Origin: Blastobasis lacticolella | Taxonomy: Eukaryota; Arthropoda; Insecta; Lepidoptera; Blastobasidae | Assembly: GCA_905147135.1 (NCBI GenBank) | Contig: LR990043.1 | Span: 20,337,584 to 20,401,583, forward strand | Reading direction: 5' to 3' | DNA: 64,000 nucleotides | Shown: piece by piece, positions 34,460-45,080 of the stretch | Numbering within the stretch: the first letter of the stretch is position 1 | How the letters are laid out: each line of letters begins with the position of its first letter | Made by a program: the position numbers and the translations under genes | Notes under the pieces: model-generated | Databases searched by the model: none | Told to the model about the DNA's origin: nothing | The model's input: the letters and a program-made list of their open reading frames with translations, nothing else

Positions 34460-34638
34460 GTCGGGGCAACACTCCGGCAATTTTATTGCACATTTTGGTG
34501 AAGCTAGATGTGTTTGTGATTTGATTGGATGGTGAAATTTGGTCGAGGCCACTCTTCGACAATTCTTATTCCAGCAAACCACGGGACAGTTGATAAGCTT
34601 AACAGCGTTGCAAAATTTGGTCGAGGCTACTCTTCGAC
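34460..34638 (+). repeat. Three related 19-nt hairpins in the leader intron
   Basis: Three 19-nt segments (34460-34478, 34542-34560, 34620-34638), 78-82 nt apart, can each fold into a 6-bp stem with a 7-nt loop of the form GCNACWC. Stem position 5 is G-C in the first copy and A-U in the other two, a compensatory change. Position 2 is U-G versus U-A. Flanking bases (AATTTGG before, AATT or ATTT after) are also shared, so the block is probably an old tandem duplication of about 80 nt. A role in packaging or dimerisation is possible but unproven. Confidence 0.6.
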
Positions 34639-34778
34639 ATTTTTTTCGGGCTGTCGAGTAATTAATTAATATTATTATGCTTATATAATCTTCAATATAA
34701 TAAATTAAACGAATTAAAGTGCAACTACCTTGAATAATGGCCATGTATGTGTGCAATATTAAGACTTGTGCGCTGTGT

Positions 34779-35311
34779 GAGCCGTATAGGTGGACTATAG
34801 TAAGCTTTCTAGGTGTACTGTGAGCTATGTAGGTGCGCTTGATGATGAGCCGTGTAGGTGTGCTTTATAACGAGCCATGTAGGTGTGCATTACGATGAGC
34901 CACGTTGGTGTGCTTCACGACGAGCCATGTAGGTGTGCTTTAAGATGAGCCATGTAGGTGTGCTTTAAGATGAGCCATGTAGGTGTGCTTTAAGATGAGC
35001 CATGTAGGTGTGCTTTAAGATGAGCCATGTAGGTGTGCTTCACGACGAGCCATGTAGGTGTGCTTTAAGATGAGCCATGTAGGTGTGCTTCACGACGAGC
35101 CATGTAGGTGTGCTTTAAGATGAGCCATGTAGGTGTGCTTCACGACGAGCCATGTAGGTGTGCTTTAATATGAGCCATGTAGGTGTGCTTTAAGGTGAGT
35201 CATGTAGGTGTGCTTCGCAACGAGCCATATAGGTGTGCTTTAAGATAGCCATGTAGGTGAGCTTTAAGATGAGCCATGTGGGTGTGCTTTAAGATGAACC
35301 GTGTAGGTGTT
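34779..35311 (+). repeat. 25-bp minisatellite, about 21 copies
   Basis: The unit is close to GAGCCATGTAGGTGTGCTTT followed by AAGAT, repeated about 21 times with decay at both edges. Two unit types (..TTTAAGAT and ..TTCACGAC) alternate between about 35030 and 35150, giving a local 50-bp higher-order repeat. Fifteen units contain ATGTAG, a start codon followed at once by a stop. The array lies entirely inside the putative intron, so it would be present only in unspliced RNA. Confidence 0.9.
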
Positions 35312-35535
35312 TTCCAGTGTATGCTATTCTTTGAGCCGTGTGGCAAGTTATGTGTAGATATACCATGTATATACTATTAGTTTTGTGAATTATTACCATA
35401 GTTATCGATGCACGGATCATTGGGTAGGTGTGTATAATTATGATTCAATATTATGAAGTTAATATTAGGAGATACTATGTATTTTGAAAAAAACCCTAGT
35501 TGGGAAAGGACATAAGCTGTTGTTAAATATTTCAG

Positions 35536-38500
35536 CAAGTGGAAGCAGAAGTGCTACTCCTGACCGCCGTAGCAAGCGGCGCAGAAGGACTACCACTCGC
35601 CGTGACTCTGGAGAAACGCCTGATAAAACTCCGAGGAAGGCAGAGGGATTGACAACCGACGATCTATTGAAGGTCATCGCTGCACTTCAAGCTGGTCCAA
35701 GTAAGAATTCTCCTACTACTAATGTGCTGCCTGAGTTTGACCCCAATAATAAATCGCAAGACGTTGAGCGATGGCTGAGAAAAGTAAACGAATGCGTAAC
35801 TATATATAATTGGGATGAAAAACAGACCATTCATTATGCTCTGCAAAAATTATGTGGCCTAGCAAAGAAATGGTATGAATCTTTACCAACCCTTAACTAT
35901 TCGTGGCAAGAATGGCAAACCAAGCTTACCAAAGCTTTCCCAAATGAGCAAAACTACGGCAAGCTGTTAGAAGAAATGTTAAATCGAAGATCGGGAGTGA
36001 ATGAACCTTTAAGGGATTACTTTTATGATAAGCTTAGTTTGTTAAGTAGATGCGATATTAATGGTCGAAAGGCTGTAGACTGTATTATTTATGGTATTTC
36101 AGAAATATCTATTCGAAATGGCGCTCAGGCCTTACAATGTAATGAACCTGAAGACTTACTCAATTACTTAGCATCTCAACAACCAAATCAGACAAGGGAC
36201 TTCTCGCGGATTCCAAATAGATCGTTTAATTCATTTGGTAGAAGAGACACTCGTTATAATACTAATAATCCGTCTAGATCAGGTAGTTTTAATAAAGGGT
36301 CCGAACTGATTTGTTTTAATTGCAACGAAAAGGGCCATTCGTACAATAACTGTAGTAAACCCTTGGTGAAATGCGTGAAGTGTGGTAGAATAGGCCATAA
36401 TATCGATACCTGCTCGCGAAAGCCATTGTCATCATATAACGTTGATACAATCAATAATCAACCGTCTGGAAAAAACGTTTTAAAGATCTGTGCTGAGTCA
36501 AATCAGCTGTCACTTTCCGAAAATCTCGCTAACATATCTAAACAAACAATAGCTACAGATGTAGGCATTCCAGAGAAGCGCGACAAGTTTTTAAAAGATA
36601 TTACGGTGAACGGAATATCGTCTAAGGCATACATAGATTTTGGGAGTGACTGTAGTTTAATGAAGTGCTCAGAGTCAAAGAGACTTAATCTCGTGGAAAG
36701 TGAACAGAATCTGCCCATTATAAAGGGTTTCGGAAATTCCATGATTAAACCTAGATTTAGATGTACAATTGAAGTTAGGATCGACGAAATAGATGCCCAA
36801 TTAAATGTGCTAGTAGTAGACGATAAATACTTACACGCTCCAATATTAATCGGACAGGATTTTACGGAATTGTCTACTGTAGTCGTGATGAAAGATAAAG
36901 AGAGTCTTTACTTTTATCATACTCCACCAAATAATATTGCTATTGACTCTGTTCATTCTATTAGCCTATTTGTCTCCAAAGACACCATAATTAGTAACGG
37001 AGGGTTGGTAGAAGTCTACGCTAAAGAACCCTACTCTGGAGATATATTTACAACCGGAGGTACCAGGTTGAGCCCGAATCAAGAGTATCATCTACACCAA
37101 GGATGTTATAATGTGAGCAATAGCCAAGCCATAATATTTGTAACGCCCTTAACGTCTAATCCTATTCTGTTAAAAGCTGATACCTTGATTGCTAGGGTCA
37201 ATCCAATTCTAGAGTCGAAAACATTGTTGATAAACACAGACAAAGATCGGAAGGATTTACCACCCCTTGATAAATCACTAATAAAATTAGGACAAGACGT
37301 GGACCAGTCTACTTGCGAGCGGTTGTACGAACTTTTAAATAAATATAGAGATTGTTTTGCCACTAATCTCGAGGAATTAGGCTGCGCCAAAAATACTGTA
37401 ATGGATATAGATCTAAATGATAAAACTCCAGTTGTTTATAGGCCCTACCGGTTATCCTATCAAGAACGCGAGAAAGTAAGGGAAATGGTAGACGAATTAG
37501 TAAAGAACGATATAGTTCAAGAATCAGAGTCCAACTACGCTAGTCCTATTTTGTTAGTTAGGAAAAAGAATGGAGAATCCAGGCTTTGTGTGGATTATAG
37601 AGCGCTCAATAACAAAACCATAAAAGATAAATATCCGATACCATTAATCGATGACCAAATTTCAAATCTGAGTGGCAACACTTTATTTAGCACCCTTGAT
37701 TTAGCATCAGGATATTATCAAATATCGATGGGAGAGGAAAGTCGTCATTTGACAGCATTCGTCACCCCAGATGGACATTACGAGTTTAAGCGTATGCCAT
37801 TTGGGCTGGCAAATGCACCAGCTGTTTTTCAAAGAATGATTAATAAACTTTTAGGCGCGCGTAGATTTAAATCCGCATTAGCGTACATGGACGACCTTCT
37901 AATCCCATCCGCAACAATTGATGAGGGATTTGAAAGGCTCGAAGATGTCTTAAGATTACTTCAAGATAATGGACTCACTTTAAACCTAAAAAAATGTAGT
38001 TTCTTTGACAAAAAAATAGAGTATCTTGGCTACGAGATTTCGGCTGAGGGTTTACAACCCTCTCAAAAAAAAACTACTGCCGTGGAAAATTTTCCAGTTC
38101 CGCAAAGCGTTCACGAATTACGCCAATTTCTAGGTTTAGCAAGCTACTTTCGGCGATTTGTGAAGGGCTTTGGTGAGATAGCTAGACCATTAACCCGATT
38201 ATTGAAAAAGGATGTAGCATGGCAATGGAACGAAGATGAAAGCAGATCATTCACAATTCTGAAAACGCGTTTGGTAGAGCGGCCTCTCTTAGCCCTTTAC
38301 AATCCTAAGTTAGAAACGGAACTGCATACAGATGCTAGTTCACTAGGTCTTGGGGGTATTCTGATGCAGTGGCAATTATCTCCTAAAGTTTTAAAACCTG
38401 TAGCCTACTTCAGCAGACAAACAACGCCTGAGGAGCGCCATTTACACTCATATGAGTTGGAAACTTTGGCCGTTGTTTGTTCGCTGAAGAAGTTCCGTCC

Positions 38501-40067
38501 TTATTTACTGGGAATCAAATTCACTGTTTATACCGATTGCAATGCCCTCAGAACAACGCTTACCAAGCGTGATTTAATTTCCCGCATTGCACGCTGGTGG
38601 CTTCAAATCAGTGAATTTGATTTTAATATACTATACCGTCCAGGTTGCCGAATGAGTCACGTGGATGCCTTGAGTAGAAACCCTCCATATAATAATGATA
38701 CGACAAAAGGTAATCACGTACAAGTACTTAATATAACAACCGATAACTGGATACTAACATTGCAAATGGGCGACCCTGAACATTCACGAATAGTAAAAAT
38801 ATTAAAACCAGATTTAGAAGAGGTGTCGGAGATTAAAAAACAGTATGTTATTAGGAATCACGCGTTATTTCGTAAGGTAGGTGAAGATTTACGTTTAGTG
38901 ATCCCTAAAAGCGCTAGATGGCAAATTTGTAAAGCTAACCACGATGACATAGGTCATTTTGGTATCGGAAAAACCCTGGAAAGAGTGCAAAGTAAATACT
39001 GGTTTCCAAAATTACGTCGTTTCGTTAAGAAATACGTATCTGCCTGTATCGATTGCGCTTATAACAAAGACAGTTCAAATAAAGCTCGTACAGGTTTCCT
39101 GCATCCTATAGAGAAGATTGAAAAACCCTTTCACACTTTACATTTAGATCATCTAGGACCATTTGTGAAAAGCAAAACTGGTAACTGTTACATCTTAACA
39201 ATAGTAGATGGTTTTACAAAATACCTATTTGCTAGACCAGTTAGAGATACTAAAACGAAAAACGTTATTAAGGCTTTAGATAACATATTTACTGATTTTG
39301 GAGTACCGAACCGAATTATTTCGGACAGAGGAACAGCCTTCACTTCCGCGCAATTCAAAGAGTATTGTTGCAATAAAGGTATAAAACATGTACTTAACGC
39401 AGTAGCCTGTCCCAGGGCAAACGGTCAAGCGGAGCGTTTCAACCAAACTATTCTTTCGGCATTAGCCACAAAATCTTTTGGTGAGGATGAACGCATCTGG
39501 GATCAGGAACTACGTAAGGTACAGTGGGGTATCAATAACACGATCAATGCAACTACTAAAAGGAGTGCATCTGAATTACTATTTGGTGTCAAACTAAACG
39601 GTGTTACGGATAATATGTTGACGATTGTAGAATTAGAAACTGACAATGGTCAAGCTGACGGTCAGTCCTCAACGTCGCATAGCGACATAGAGGCAATTAG
39701 GCAACAAGCTTCAGAAAATATTAAGCAAAATCAAATGCGTCAGAAACAGGCTTATGATTCTAAAAGATCTCCTGCTCATTCGTACTCTGAAGGAGATCTA
39801 GTCAAAGTTACCAAAACTAATTTTAATAATGACGGAAAGAGCAAAAAGTTATTACCAAAGTTTATTGGTCCCTATAAAGTAAAAAAGTGTTTAGGGAATG
39901 ATCGCTATGAGATTGTTAATGTACCGGGTTTTAATACTAGGCGCTATGATAGTATAGTGTCGGCGGATAGGATGAGACCGTGGATCAATATTACAGCACT
40001 AGAATTGGGTGAATCGTCAGGTTCAGATTCGTCGGATACTGACATTAATTTGGAGCAAAAAAATTAA
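35536..40067 (+). CDS. gag-pol: Gag-Pol polyprotein of Ty3/gypsy-type retrotransposon (exon 2)
   Basis: One uninterrupted frame of about 1510 codons. The N-terminus is Arg-rich, followed by a Ty3/Arc-type capsid-like region to about 36180. Two CCHC knuckles follow (36312-36353 and 36372-36413). The retropepsin-like site at 36636 reads DFG, not DTG/DSG. Reverse transcriptase has its motif-A Asp at 37698 and YMDD at 37884-37895. The RNase H Asp is at 38331. Integrase has HHCC (His 38940 and 38955, Cys pair just after 39040), catalytic Asp 39147, Asp 39324 and Glu 39432 with 35 residues between the last two, and a GPY motif near 39868. Gag and Pol are fused without a frameshift or stop. The same frame stays open back to a TTG at 35484, but no ATG occurs before 35976, so I start at the splice acceptor. 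The tail is Ser/Asp-rich. There is no env. Confidence 0.93.
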
Positions 40068-40428
40068 TTGTTATTTAACAGATTATATTGTTTTTCTACA
40101 CTAAGATAATAATGTAATACATCGTTATTCATAAAATGCTACTTATAAAAACATGTAACTGTTAAACTATACACTAGAATTATTATATTAGTTTTAATTG
40201 AGTTGATTGAATAATGATTTGGCCAGGATAACTCCTGAAAATGTTAAAAATTGTGTTTAACACAGAAAGTTAAATAAATTAAATATGTGATTATTTATGT
40301 ACAAGGTATTTCAGGTATAAATAAGTTAGTTATGATTATATTAATTATTTTATATATACATATTCGTCTTTTCCGAATGTTGTGATTTTAGCGTGCCTCG
40401 GGAGAGTGCACGCAGTAGGATGGCCGAA
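40068..40428 (+). other. 3' non-coding region of the retrotransposon
   Basis: AT-rich, with no frame of note and no env. The motif CCGAATGTTGTGAT occurs at 40373-40386 and again at 40424-40437, where its last nine bases are the LTR start. A small hairpin (GCGTGC/GCACGC, 40391-40413) lies between. A classical polypurine tract is missing. Confidence 0.7.
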
Positions 40429-40800
40429 TGTTGTGATCCTTTCTGAACAGATTGATAAACAACACGGAAAAGACGGATTATATGATCATCACAAATACTT
40501 TTTAAAACATTGTTTACCACCGGAATATCGAATGACAGCTGAAACGTCACTTGTCAAAGTCATCTGTCATACAGACTAGTCTAGCTGATCGGTGGCCGAG
40601 TCGTTCGATGTTCGGTGGTAGGGGAAACGTCTATATATATCGAAGCTGTCGCAAAATCGGGAACTTATTCTCCTGTGACTGAGAGGCAAAGTGAACGTGC
40701 TTACATAAATTTAAACTGTGCATAATCTGGTTGATTGTAACAACTGAGTTGGTGAATAATATATTATTTAGTGAAGTTTATTCTGGTTGGTTTTATTTCA
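40429..40800 (+). repeat. 3' LTR (372 bp)
   Basis: This is the same 372 bp as the 5' LTR, with the TATA-like stretch at 40632-40640, and it ends in TTTCA directly before the CAAC target duplication. The usual purine-rich tract expected just upstream of a 3' LTR is not evident. The preceding bases are a mixed sequence ending GGATGGCCGAA. Confidence 0.95.
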
Positions 40801-40804
40801 CAAC
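40801..40804. repeat. Target-site duplication CAAC, right copy
   Basis: Right-hand partner of the CAAC at 33868-33871. Confidence 0.85.
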
Positions 40805-42250
40805 TTAACAAATTATTGCGTGAGGTACCAGACTGCGATCTGTTTGCCGATAATTGATTGAATATGCATACAATAATAGCAATGTTTTGCTGAAAATTTT
40901 ACCTAAATAATAAGTATATTGTATATAATAGCTGTAATTTATAACCTAATTTGTGCAATGCATTAGCTTAAAAAGCTGTAATGTTGTACAAAAGTATGAA
41001 TAAATAATAATAATAATTACTACAAGTCAATTAGACTGTAAGCTGAAATCATACTGATCTGGCGCACAGGTTGAGGAGTTGGAGCACAATAGTAATATCA
41101 GCCGGGATTTCTTGTGTGGACATTGCCAATCTCCAAAGTAGGACGTACGTATTAATAGGTCCAGGAAAATCTTTGTCCACGTGGAGTGCTAAGGCGGACG
41201 AGACGCGTCATCTAAAGCAATGAAATAAGTAAGTAACTATTAGTAAAGTTGTTAAAAATGTAGGGAATATCCCTCCGGCAGCTAAGGCAACTGAGTTTCG
41301 CAATAAGTTGCCAAAAAAGAATACAATAATCTTGCTACATTAATTTCTAAATGCAATACAATATACACACAATTTCTCAATTACATTACTATTCTAGCAC
41401 TAAGAAAGTGACACGGATGTATTTTGTCTCCGTCTGACCCATTTAGCGGTAGCACAATAGACCAAGGCAGTACAATCTGTCATAGGACCCCCTATCCATC
41501 GTCGGGCGAAAGGCTTGCTTCAGGTGCTAGCCCGACATTGACGGATACTAACATTACAGTAATTGGATCGGTTGTATTTTTGCGACACAGAAACTAAAGA
41601 GTACACCTGGGTGCTAATTTCCCACGCCAATGTGAGTGCCATATTTTTGAGCTATTTTCGTTTCGACATTTACATATTGTCTTAAACAGGACTCCGATCG
41701 ATAGCGAGGACCAACTAGTTGAGCAGTTTGGCACTTGGTGAAGGTATTTGTTCTATACCAACCGACCTGATAAATTAGTATGCAGGAATCTGTAGTGGTG
41801 GCATGTAGTTGTTGATCTTGAGACAGTTCCTTGAGATGAGAGCACCAACGGCCTTTAATAGACAGTCCAGGCCTTATATGGTAACTAGTTCGACTCCACT
41901 ATTATGTCATCTTGTATATCAGCCTCTGCCCTACCACAGTATTTATCCTATCGTAGAGCAGAGCCAGCTGAACCGACCGCGTACTTTCCACCATCATTTT
42001 AGCTCGACGCTTTGGTCTCAAGAACACCTCTTTATCCGGAGAATTCATCCGAGTTTGAGGAGGCTAGTACGAACCATTTGCTCTCCATTAGGACCACGGG
42101 AATGTGAGGTAACCTTGGGCCCATGAGGTCGTGGTAGGCACTATGCCCCATAAACTTAAATGTATGTTTGTATTTGTAATGCTTTCGGTATAAGTCTTGT
42201 GAAATTTAGAATGAATATGTGGAATGAGCGATCCCGAAGTAATTATTTTG
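40805..42250. other. No gene recognised
   Basis: Host DNA right of the retrotransposon. A frame at 41809-42126 lacks motifs and begins at TTG. Confidence 0.5.
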
Positions 42251-42290
42251 CCTTTGAAGAACCCCATGCAGTAATGGGGTTCTTCAAAGG
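42251..42290. repeat. Perfect 17-bp inverted repeat
   Basis: CCTTTGAAGAACCCCAT (42251-42267) and its exact complement (42274-42290) are separated by 6 nt. The right arm belongs to repeat G (42268-42421), so the left arm is probably an inverted copy of that repeat's start. Confidence 0.7.
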
Positions 42291-42421
42291 GCATGTCTAC
42301 AGGTACCTCAAAGACCGACACCGCATCCGCTCCTCTTAGGTTGCAGATGTCTTGGACGACGGTAACCGCTTTCCATCAGGTGGATCCTCGGTCCGTGTGC
42401 CTCCCTAGGCAATAAAAAAAG
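42268..42421 (+). mobile_element. Repeat G (non-LTR 3' end)
   Basis: GGGCATGTCTACAGGTACCT, CACCGCATCCGCTCCTCTTA and GTCCGTGTGCCTCCCTAGGC precede AATAAAAAAA. Its first bases are duplicated in inverted form just upstream. Confidence 0.6.
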
Positions 42422-42490
42422 AGTTTGTACTTCTTTTACTCTTTAATATTAGTGCATACATACCTCTTGCACCTGAATAGTAACCACCTG

Positions 42491-42752
42491 ACGACCTGTG
42501 TGGCTCAGTGGTCAACATGCCGGTCTGCCACGCAAGAGGTCCCGGGTTCGATTCCCGACCGGGCAGAAATATAAATGATGATTTTTAATTTCTGTGACGG
42601 GTCTGGGTGTTATATGTATAATAAGTATGTATTTCAAAGCATTTAAGTAGTATATGAGTTATCTAGCACCCATAGCACAAGCTTTGCTTAGTTTGGGGCT
42701 AGATGGCGCTGTGTGAATTTGTCCACGAATATTTATTTATTTATTTAATCCC
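42491..42752 (+). mobile_element. SINE-B, plus orientation, well preserved
   Basis: GACCTGTGTGGCTCAGTGGT, GTCCCGGGTTCGATTCCCGA and GGGGCTAGATGGCGCTGTGT are all present, followed by the TATTTATTTATTTA tail. Confidence 0.85.
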
Positions 42753-43249
42753 ACAGGCAGAGACTCCTAATTAACCTAAACCTAGGCAAAGGTGAAAAAA
42801 ATAAATATGTCATAATTCATTCAAACTAATACAAAAAACGATACGAATAAGTAAGGTAAGTCTTTATAATAAAAATTCAACATTGTGCACGTCCTTAAAA
42901 CTTGAACAAAGAGGAACTTACGACGTTGAACATTACATACGTTACTCTGCCGGGAGTACGCGAACTCCACGTATGGGACTCTTAACAGCTAGTTTGGACG
43001 TGAAATCATGATATTCCTGAAGCAGTAACTACGGGTTTTCACTTGGGAATAACTTCTGTATGTAGTCGCTTCTCAGCACATGCAGTGGGTATAAATGTCT
43101 TTTCTTTCTCTCTTTCTTATCACAGTTTTTTAGATGATAAGTTTTGACAGGACCTTTATTTGCCTTTTTTCCATGTCAATCTGTTGTCTCTATGCCTAGC
43201 AGATGTGCTGGAGATTGGGTTGAAAAATCACAAACTAAAAACCATTTTT
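42753..43249. other. No gene recognised
   Basis: Filler between SINE-B and LINE-E. Confidence 0.5.
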
Positions 43250-43560
43250 TATACCACTAAGGTGGCAAACAAGCTTGCGGCCTGATGGTAAGCAGTCACC
43301 GCAGCCTATGGACGTTTGCAATACCAGGGGCATCCCCACGCGTTGCCGACCCCGTAAAAACCTTTTAACCCCTTTCTTGAAGAACTCCATGTTGTACTCT
43401 CCAGGGAAAACCTCTTCAGGTAGTTCATTCCACAACCTTAGTGTGCGTGGGAGAAAATTCCTTTGGAACCGCACAGTTCGCGACCAATGTGGCTCCAAGG
43501 TGTGAGGATGAACATTTTCTAGAGACCAGAGCATGCCTCTTATTAGTCTGCCTCTAATAC
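43250..43560 (-). pseudogene. LINE-E ORF2 C-terminus and 3' UTR
   Basis: On the minus strand FQRNFLPRTLRLWNELPEEV and NMEFFKKGVKRFLRGRQRVG form the polymerase tail. It is followed by the 3' UTR that ends ACCTTAGTGGTATAAAAAAT. This is the longest LINE-E copy here. Confidence 0.7.
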
Positions 43561-43710
43561 TTTTTGTATGACAGCAATGAGTTCCGTCTTCCGTACCTAC
43601 TTGCGGTTTTATACTTTTGTTACAAGAAACCATTTTGTTGATTTGAATAGTAGAAGCGGGCGACAGTTATCGCATTCGGGTTTCTTGTTTTGCGACTGTT
43701 GTGTTATAAT

Positions 43711-44009
43711 AATAATCATACTAGCTCTAATGTCCCAGTTATGATCTCGCACACGAGGGCCCTGGTTCCGCCTTGCTTGACCATGATTAAGGATTTGGCA
43801 GATCATGGTCAGATTGAATCATGGTTACACATTCAGTCGCCTGAATGTGCAGGTTTCTTCAGGATGTTTTCCCTCACTGTAATAGCATTGGTTAGTGTCC
43901 AAGTAACGTAAATAACTCAGAAAAGAGTCATAGGTACATGGTGGCCATTCGAACCCGGTGCCGCTCGCTTGCGAGTTGGATACCTTTACCACTAGGCCAC
44001 CGACGCTCC
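43711..44009 (-). mobile_element. SINE-A, minus orientation
   Basis: It runs from AATAATCATACTAGCTCTAA, then GTCCCAGTTATGATCTCGCA, to CACTAGGCCACCGACGCTCC. An internal part around GATCATGGTCAGATT is shortened. Confidence 0.7.
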
Positions 44010-44939
44010 TCGGTGTAGCAAATTAACAAAATTATTGATAAAAACAAATATAGAAAAATATAGTACTCACAGCACATGGTGAGTGAGTACCATTTATGCC
44101 GGCCGCCGTGGTACCGACAGTGGCATGGGAGGCTACTCAATGTTTTAAATGTTCTTATTATTATAATAATGTTTCCTTCTGCAATTATGTAACTATTATT
44201 GTGTCGTAGTGGGCTATGCATAATAAATATCATTATTTCTTTCTTCAAATATCCCCAAGTATCCATATTCATTCGAGTTCATATAGTTGGCACTCGTGCT
44301 TGTTTTTCGCGGTGCGCGGCTTAACACGAGCCACGACGAACATTCTACTCCCAGCTGAATTTTACTTTGTACCTAACTAACGGTGTGTGTTCTATACCGC
44401 CAGCCATATAACGCAAGTGGCGGTTTCTAGAAGAAAACGTGACACAATCTCTGTGACAAAATAAAGACGTGAACTATGAAGTTAATTACTTCCAGTCTTG
44501 TCACAGCGCTTACTTTCTGGTGCATTAGTATTTTCTAATGTTATTATTATTATTTATTTATTTAAGGCAACAGAGGCCACATAGTCACAACATAAATACA
44601 AAATAAACTCATGAACATGACAAATATATAACCTGTACATACAAACACACACACTCATCAACCTTCAACATCAGAATTTCTCAAATGAAAAATGAGTAGA
44701 TAATATTCATATTTGTATATTTTAAAGTTTTCTCAAAAGCGTAAATAAAATAAATAACTATTGACTGTTGCAGAGGCTCTCTGTCGTCATAAAGCGTGCA
44801 ATGCCGCTAGTGTTATGGGAACCTTTGCACCAGGAATGTAAAAAGACTAGGTACCTACTGAGTTATAGTGTGCAAATGTAGAGAGCACCAAAACACTGCA
44901 CTTATCCCAGATTTTTTGGGACAAGCGACGCAACGGATT
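44010..44939. other. No gene recognised
   Basis: AT-rich, including an (ATT)n run near 44543. No coding signal. Confidence 0.5.
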
Positions 44940-45055
44940 TTGATGAGGTTTTCACCATCATTTAGAGAATGTCTTCCACAAGATCTATAATATTGTAATA
45001 CCCACATTATAGTAAATGAAAGCTGAAAAAGCTAGTGCGAAGCCGGGGTGGTATA
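44940..45055 (+). mobile_element. Helitron-like fragment
   Basis: ATTTTGATGAGGTTTTCACC and CATCATTTAGAGAATG match the copy at 265. The end reads AAAGCTAGTGCGAAGCCGGG, so two Helitron-like tails may be overlapping. Confidence 0.4.
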
Positions 45056-45080
45056 TTAAGATACCTATATTTATTTAAAA

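Larger units (their letters stand above)
34291..35535 (+). other. Putative intron inside the retrotransposon gag leader
   Basis: It is 1245 nt, beginning GTAAGT and ending TTAAATATTTCAG. Removing it links an ATG exon in phase to a gag-pol frame that otherwise has no ATG until its codon 165 (35976). It contains three hairpin repeats, a 25-bp minisatellite and many stop codons. Most Ty3/gypsy elements have no intron here. Because a spliced RNA would lose it on retrotransposition, its persistence implies that unspliced RNA serves as the genome. Confidence 0.7.
33872..40800 (+). mobile_element. Complete Ty3/gypsy-type LTR retrotransposon
   Basis: A 6929-bp element is bounded by two 372-bp direct repeats that begin TGTTGTGATC and end TTTCA. 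It is flanked by a 4-bp duplication of host sequence (CAAC at 33868-33871 and 40801-40804). Between the LTRs lie a short leader, a putative 16-nt first coding exon, a 1245-nt putative intron, one gag-pol frame and about 360 bp of 3' non-coding DNA. The domain order PR-RT-RNaseH-IN is that of the Ty3/gypsy (Metaviridae) group. No envelope-like frame follows pol. Side-by-side reading shows no LTR difference and pol is uninterrupted, so this insertion looks recent and possibly still mobile. The clade within Ty3/gypsy is not resolved. Confidence 0.95.

Noticed and set aside
34379..34756. Antisense frame with a repeated NCRRVASTKF segment
   Set aside because: The repeat is the reverse reading of the hairpin duplications in the leader intron.
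34779..35311. CRISPR array
   Set aside because: Units are directly adjacent with no unique spacers, and lie in a eukaryotic retrotransposon; this is a minisatellite.
35484..35535. TTG at 35484 as start of Gag-Pol
   Set aside because: TTG starts are not expected in an insect mRNA. The in-phase splice acceptor at 35535 gives a better start via the ATG exon at 34275.
41809..42126. 105-codon plus-strand frame
   Set aside because: Starts at TTG, no motif, and lies in ordinary host filler.
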